Positions 60,965-64,000 of a DNA stretch of 64,000 bases are shown here, one piece after another; position 1 is the first letter of the stretch; each line of letters starts with the position of its first letter. Origin of the DNA: Corynebacterium sputi DSM 45148. Its GTDB lineage: Bacteria > Actinomycetota > Actinomycetes > Mycobacteriales > Mycobacteriaceae. The DNA is taken from the NCBI RefSeq assembly GCF_000427865.1, contig NZ_ATYV01000003.1:62001-126000 (forward strand). Reading direction: 5' to 3'. Both the position numbers and the translations under genes were made by a program. The notes beneath the pieces are model-generated. The model saw nothing but the letters and a program-made list of their open reading frames with translations, did no database searches and was not told the origin of the DNA.

Positions 60965-63483
60965 GTGACAATGCTGATCAGGCGACGACGAGAGTAAAGG
61001 GCGACCGCCACCCAGAGACATCAGAGCAGCGCCGCAGAGCGCGCCGTGACTTCCCGGCTGGCCGAGCGGACGTTCACCATGTGGGGCTGGACTATTCAGC
61101 CCTCATGAATAGGGACGTCACGCCAGTAGATGAGTGGCGCCTAGTCGAGACCAGTCCGCAGGGCATGCCGATCGGTGTGTCCGAGACGCTGTTCAACCTG
61201 TCTAACGGCTACATCGGCCTGCGCGCGAACCCACCAGAAGGCCGCGACTCCGCCGAGCATGGAACCTTCATTAATGGGCTGCACGAGACATGGCAGATCC
61301 GACACGCAGAAGATGCGTTCGGCCTGGCGCGCGAGGGTCAGACGATCGTCAACGCCCCTGATGCAAAGCCAATGCGCCTATACATCGATGATGAGCCGCT
61401 GCGGCTTTCGGTGGCCGAGATCGAAGATTTCGAACGTTGCCTCGACTTCCGTGAGGGCGTGCTGCGGCGTCGGTTTATTTGGCGTACGCCTGGCGGCAAG
61501 AGGGTGCGGGTGAGCGCTTCGCGGATGGTGTCGATGCAGGAGAAGCACCTAGCCGTGATGTCGTTGGAAGTTGAGCTGTTGGACTCCGACGCCGCGATCG
61601 TCGTTTCCTCACAGATCCTCAACCGCCAAGACGGCGGCGATGAGTACCACGACAAGGCTGCCGCGCAGGGCGACGAACTCGATCCGCGCCGCGCCGAGGC
61701 ACTGGATGAGCGGGTGCTGATCCCGACCTTCCAAGCGGAAGACGAGATCGGTCGTTCGACCCTGGCATTTCGCTGTTCACACTCAAAGATGACCGTCGCC
61801 TGCTCGATGGATCATGAGCTCAGCGTTAATGGACCTGAAGGCGAGCAGCTGCGGATCGACTCCAACCAGCTCACCGAGGAAGATTCGGCCTCGGTGATCT
61901 ACCACGTCAACGCACCGGCAGGCACGGTGCTGAGGCTGGAGAAGTACGTCTCGTACCACTCCTCGCGTCACGTTGCTGGCCGCGAGCTGGCGTTCCGTTG
62001 TAACCGCACGTTGAACCGGGCCATGCGAGTGGGACTGCGCTCGCTGGAGGAGAATCAGAATGAATGGCTCGAGCGTTTCTGGGAGCGTTCGGATGTAGAG
62101 GTGCACGGTCAGCCAGAAATTCAGCAGGCCGTGCGGTGGAACATCTTCCAGCTGATCCAGGCCTCTGCCCGCGCAGAGATCCAGGGAGTGCCTGCCAAGG
62201 GCATGACCGGTACCGGTTACGGCGGCCATTACTTCTGGGATACGGAAATCTACGTGATGCCGTTCCTGACCTACACCAACCCGCCGTTGGCTAGGAACGC
62301 CTTGCGTTTCCGCTACGGAATGCTCGAAGCGGCGTACCAGCGTGCGGACGAGCTCTCTCACGACGGCGCCCTCTTCCCATGGCGCACCATTAATGGACTG
62401 GAGTCCTCCGCGTACTACGCGGCAGGAACCGCGCAGTACCACATTGATGCGGACATCGTTTTCTCGCTGATGAAGTACGCCTATGCCTCCGGAGATGAGG
62501 ACTTCTTGCTGCGTGAGGGCATTGACCTGCTCATCGCGACCGCACGATTCTGGATGTCCCTGGGCTTCTTCAACCCCGATCGCACGGAATTCCAGATTCA
62601 CTCAGTAACAGGTCCAGACGAGTACAACACCGTCGTGAACAACAACCTGTACACGAACGTGATGGCGGAATTTAATCTGCGGGCAGCGGCGAACGTCGTG
62701 AAGCAAATGCAGGAGACTCGCCCCGAGGCATACCGCGAGTTTGCCAACCGGCACCACCTTGAGGACGCAGAGATCCTCGAATGGGATGAGGCCGCGGACC
62801 GGATGTACGTTCCGTTCGATGAAACAAACGGCATCCACCCGCAGGACGACCAGTTCCTGCTGCGCAAGCGCTGGAACCTGGACGACCCAGAGCTCGGACC
62901 TAAGCGGCCTCTTCTGCTGCACTACCATCCGCTAACCATCTACCGGCACCAGATCATCAAGCAGGCCGACGTGGTACTGGCACTGTTCCTGCAGGGGCAG
63001 CGCTTCACGATGGAAGAGAAGAAGGCGGACTACGACTACTACGATCCGCTAACCACCGGCGACTCCTCCTTGTCCGCCGTAGTGCAGTCGATCATGGCCG
63101 CAGAGCTCGGCTACACCGAGCAGGCCCTGGACTTCTTCATGCGCGGACTGTTCGTGGACCTGGCCGATCTGCATGGCAATACCGCCGATGGAGTCCACGT
63201 GGCGTCCGCCGGTGGTGTCTGGCAGTCGCTGGTCTACGGTTTCGGTGGATTCCGGGATTACGGCGGGCACTACTCGATCAACCCGCACCTGCCGGAGGAA
63301 TGGGAGGCGCTGACCTATCGGGTGACCGTGAAGGGCAGCCGATTGAAGGTGACCGTGCGTGGACGGACGGTCGAAGTAGTCCGCGAAGATGGAGAGTTGC
63401 CGATCGGTCCGATCACCGTCGCTGGCCGCGAAGTTGTGGTCGATTCGGAGCCGATTACGATCGTGCTCCCCGACACAGAGTGA
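60961..63483 (+). CDS. GH65 disaccharide phosphorylase
   Basis: 840 residues. A basic N-terminal extension of about 45 residues, a beta-sandwich domain (about 60-330), an (alpha/alpha)6 barrel with catalytic acid Glu554 in T-G-P-D-E-Y-N, a phosphate-binding region with H-G-N-T-A-D-G-V-H near 740 and a small C-terminal domain. Family 65 enzymes phosphorolyse trehalose, maltose or kojibiose to beta-glucose 1-phosphate and glucose. Coupling to the phosphoglucomutase fits a route to glucose 6-phosphate; trehalose is the likeliest substrate in a corynebacterium, but that is inference. Confidence 0.88.
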   Translation: MSDNADQATTRVKGDRHPETSEQRRRARRDFPAGRADVHHVGLDYSALMNRDVTPVDEWRLVETSPQGMPIGVSETLFNLSNGYIGLRANPPEGRDSAEHGTFINGLHETWQIRHAEDAFGLAREGQTIVNAPDAKPMRLYIDDEPLRLSVAEIEDFERCLDFREGVLRRRFIWRTPGGKRVRVSASRMVSMQEKHLAVMSLEVELLDSDAAIVVSSQILNRQDGGDEYHDKAAAQGDELDPRRAEALDERVLIPTFQAEDEIGRSTLAFRCSHSKMTVACSMDHELSVNGPEGEQLRIDSNQLTEEDSASVIYHVNAPAGTVLRLEKYVSYHSSRHVAGRELAFRCNRTLNRAMRVGLRSLEENQNEWLERFWERSDVEVHGQPEIQQAVRWNIFQLIQASARAEIQGVPAKGMTGTGYGGHYFWDTEIYVMPFLTYTNPPLARNALRFRYGMLEAAYQRADELSHDGALFPWRTINGLESSAYYAAGTAQYHIDADIVFSLMKYAYASGDEDFLLREGIDLLIATARFWMSLGFFNPDRTEFQIHSVTGPDEYNTVVNNNLYTNVMAEFNLRAAANVVKQMQETRPEAYREFANRHHLEDAEILEWDEAADRMYVPFDETNGIHPQDDQFLLRKRWNLDDPELGPKRPLLLHYHPLTIYRHQIIKQADVVLALFLQGQRFTMEEKKADYDYYDPLTTGDSSLSAVVQSIMAAELGYTEQALDFFMRGLFVDLADLHGNTADGVHVASAGGVWQSLVYGFGGFRDYGGHYSINPHLPEEWEALTYRVTVKGSRLKVTVRGRTVEVVREDGELPIGPITVAGREVVVDSEPITIVLPDTE

Positions 63484-63539
63484 CTGGGATCACAGTCACT
63501 GATTCAGGCTAAAAGTCTGAAGTCAAGGCTTCGCCTGTA

Positions 63540-63565
63540 AAAATCCCGCTCCAGCGGGATTTTTT
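63540..63565 (+). terminator. Intrinsic terminator of GH65 gene
   Basis: AAAATCCCGCT and AGCGGGATTTT form an 11-base stem with a two-base loop and a run of T. Confidence 0.85.
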
Positions 63566-63617
63566 CAGCTTTCTCCCTCGGGGGTGGGAGGGGAGCCTTT
63601 CTATATACAACATCAGT

Positions 63618-63636
63618 GCAGGTGAGGCTGGCCTAA
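63618..63636. promoter_or_regulatory. DtxR-like iron box upstream of sdhC
   Basis: GCAGGTGAGGCTGGCCTAA matches 14 of 19 positions of the DtxR consensus TTAGGTTAGGCTAACCTAA, including the central AGG(N)2AGGCT core. Succinate dehydrogenase is iron-rich, so iron control would make sense. Confidence 0.45.
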
Positions 63637-63680
63637 GATAAGAAGAACCCTTCAATTTCACGTCAAAGCTGTGAAAAGCG

Positions 63681-63695
63681 CCCCCCTATGGGGGG
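63681..63695. promoter_or_regulatory. CCCCCCTATGGGGGG palindrome, RamA-like
   Basis: Six C, TAT, six G, located 56 bases before sdhC. RamA recognises such C/G stretches and controls sdhCAB in C. glutamicum. It also resembles the copper operator at 37968-37984, so the regulator is not certain. Confidence 0.4.
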
Positions 63696-63750
63696 TAAAT
63701 GGTGTTCATGCGCTCAGGGAAATTAAGGTGAACATGACACTGGAGGTGCC

Positions 63751-64000
63751 ATGACTGTTACTAGTTCAGACCGTGAGGCATTGGCCCACGGCAAAATCAC
63801 CACGAAACCACTTCGGGAGAAGCCCAAGGTGCCGTCGTGGGCACTGAAGATGACGATGGCCGTGACCGGCATCATCTTCGGTTTGTTCGTTATCGTCCAC
63901 ATGCTCGGAAACCTGAAGGTGTTCTCGGGGGCTGAGAGCTTCGACACCTACGCGCACTTCCTGCGCACCATGGGTTACCCGATCGCGCCCAACGAGAGTC
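63751..64000 (+). CDS. sdhC: Succinate dehydrogenase cytochrome b subunit, 5' part
   Basis: The first 83 residues only; the gene runs off the right edge. H-G-K-I-T-T-K-P-L-R-E-K-P near residue 14 and a first helix (about 36-55) ending V-H-M-L-G-N-L-K match corynebacterial SdhC, with a candidate haem-ligand histidine in that block. GGAGG precedes ATG. SdhA and SdhB should follow outside the window. Confidence 0.9.
   Translation, partial: MTVTSSDREALAHGKITTKPLREKPKVPSWALKMTMAVTGIIFGLFVIVHMLGNLKVFSGAESFDTYAHFLRTMGYPIAPNES

Overview
The window reads as ordinary chromosome of a high-GC actinobacterium, almost certainly Corynebacterium. The gene content and order support this: glxR, nth, a TlpA-like thiol protein, a NUDIX hydrolase and a MarP-like protease in series; a Flp/Tad pilus locus near topA and a class III adenylate cyclase; a mycolyltransferase-type secreted esterase before lpd; and ramB near sdhC. 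I cannot name the species. There are two tRNA genes (Pro-CGG, Thr-CGT). I see no insertion sequence, prophage, CRISPR array or rRNA operon.

Layout. 0.5-7.3 kb: membrane proteins, tRNA-Pro, a metallophosphoesterase, a YqeY protein and a class A penicillin-binding protein. 7.9-11.2 kb: a WhiB regulator, a DUF4177-like microprotein, RidA, an MBL-fold hydrolase and a DUF418 membrane protein. 11.3-18.4 kb: glxR divergent from nth and a short repair/redox/protease operon, then an alpha/beta hydrolase, a small membrane protein and a HAD-IB phosphatase. 18.5-23.6 kb: a seven-gene tad locus with mostly 4-base overlaps. 23.6-33.7 kb: a CoA transferase, an MrfA-like helicase, cspA, topA, the adenylate cyclase and holB. 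33.8-43.1 kb: tRNA-Thr, a SAP-domain protein, a secreted SGNH esterase, a CopB-type copper ATPase with a CsoR-like operator, a BtuF/FecB-type ABC importer, an MFS exporter and an epimerase. 43.2-50.5 kb: envelope sugar transfer genes and two peptidases. 50.6-64 kb: mycolyltransferase-like esterase, lpd, DoxX-like protein, ramB, divergent aceA/aceB, a HAD phosphoglucomutase with a GH65 phosphorylase, and the 5' part of sdhC.

How the parts relate. The cyclase (cAMP synthesis) and GlxR (cAMP-responsive regulator) are both here, together with carbon genes of the kind GlxR, RamA and RamB control in C. glutamicum (lpd, aceA, aceB, sdhC, ramB). The HAD/GH65 pair would carry trehalose or a related disaccharide to glucose 6-phosphate.

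Two patterns run across the window. First, about 19 genes have a TANNNT -10 hexamer ending 6-8 bases before the start codon, which is the layout of leaderless transcripts. Second, the exact 11-mer CGTCGGGAAGC occurs 11 times on both strands, far above chance; four of its five intergenic copies sit beside hairpins. I cannot assign it to a known element and regard it as the most interesting signal here. Two long homopolymeric C tracts inside inverted repeats in the tad locus are the next most unusual structure.
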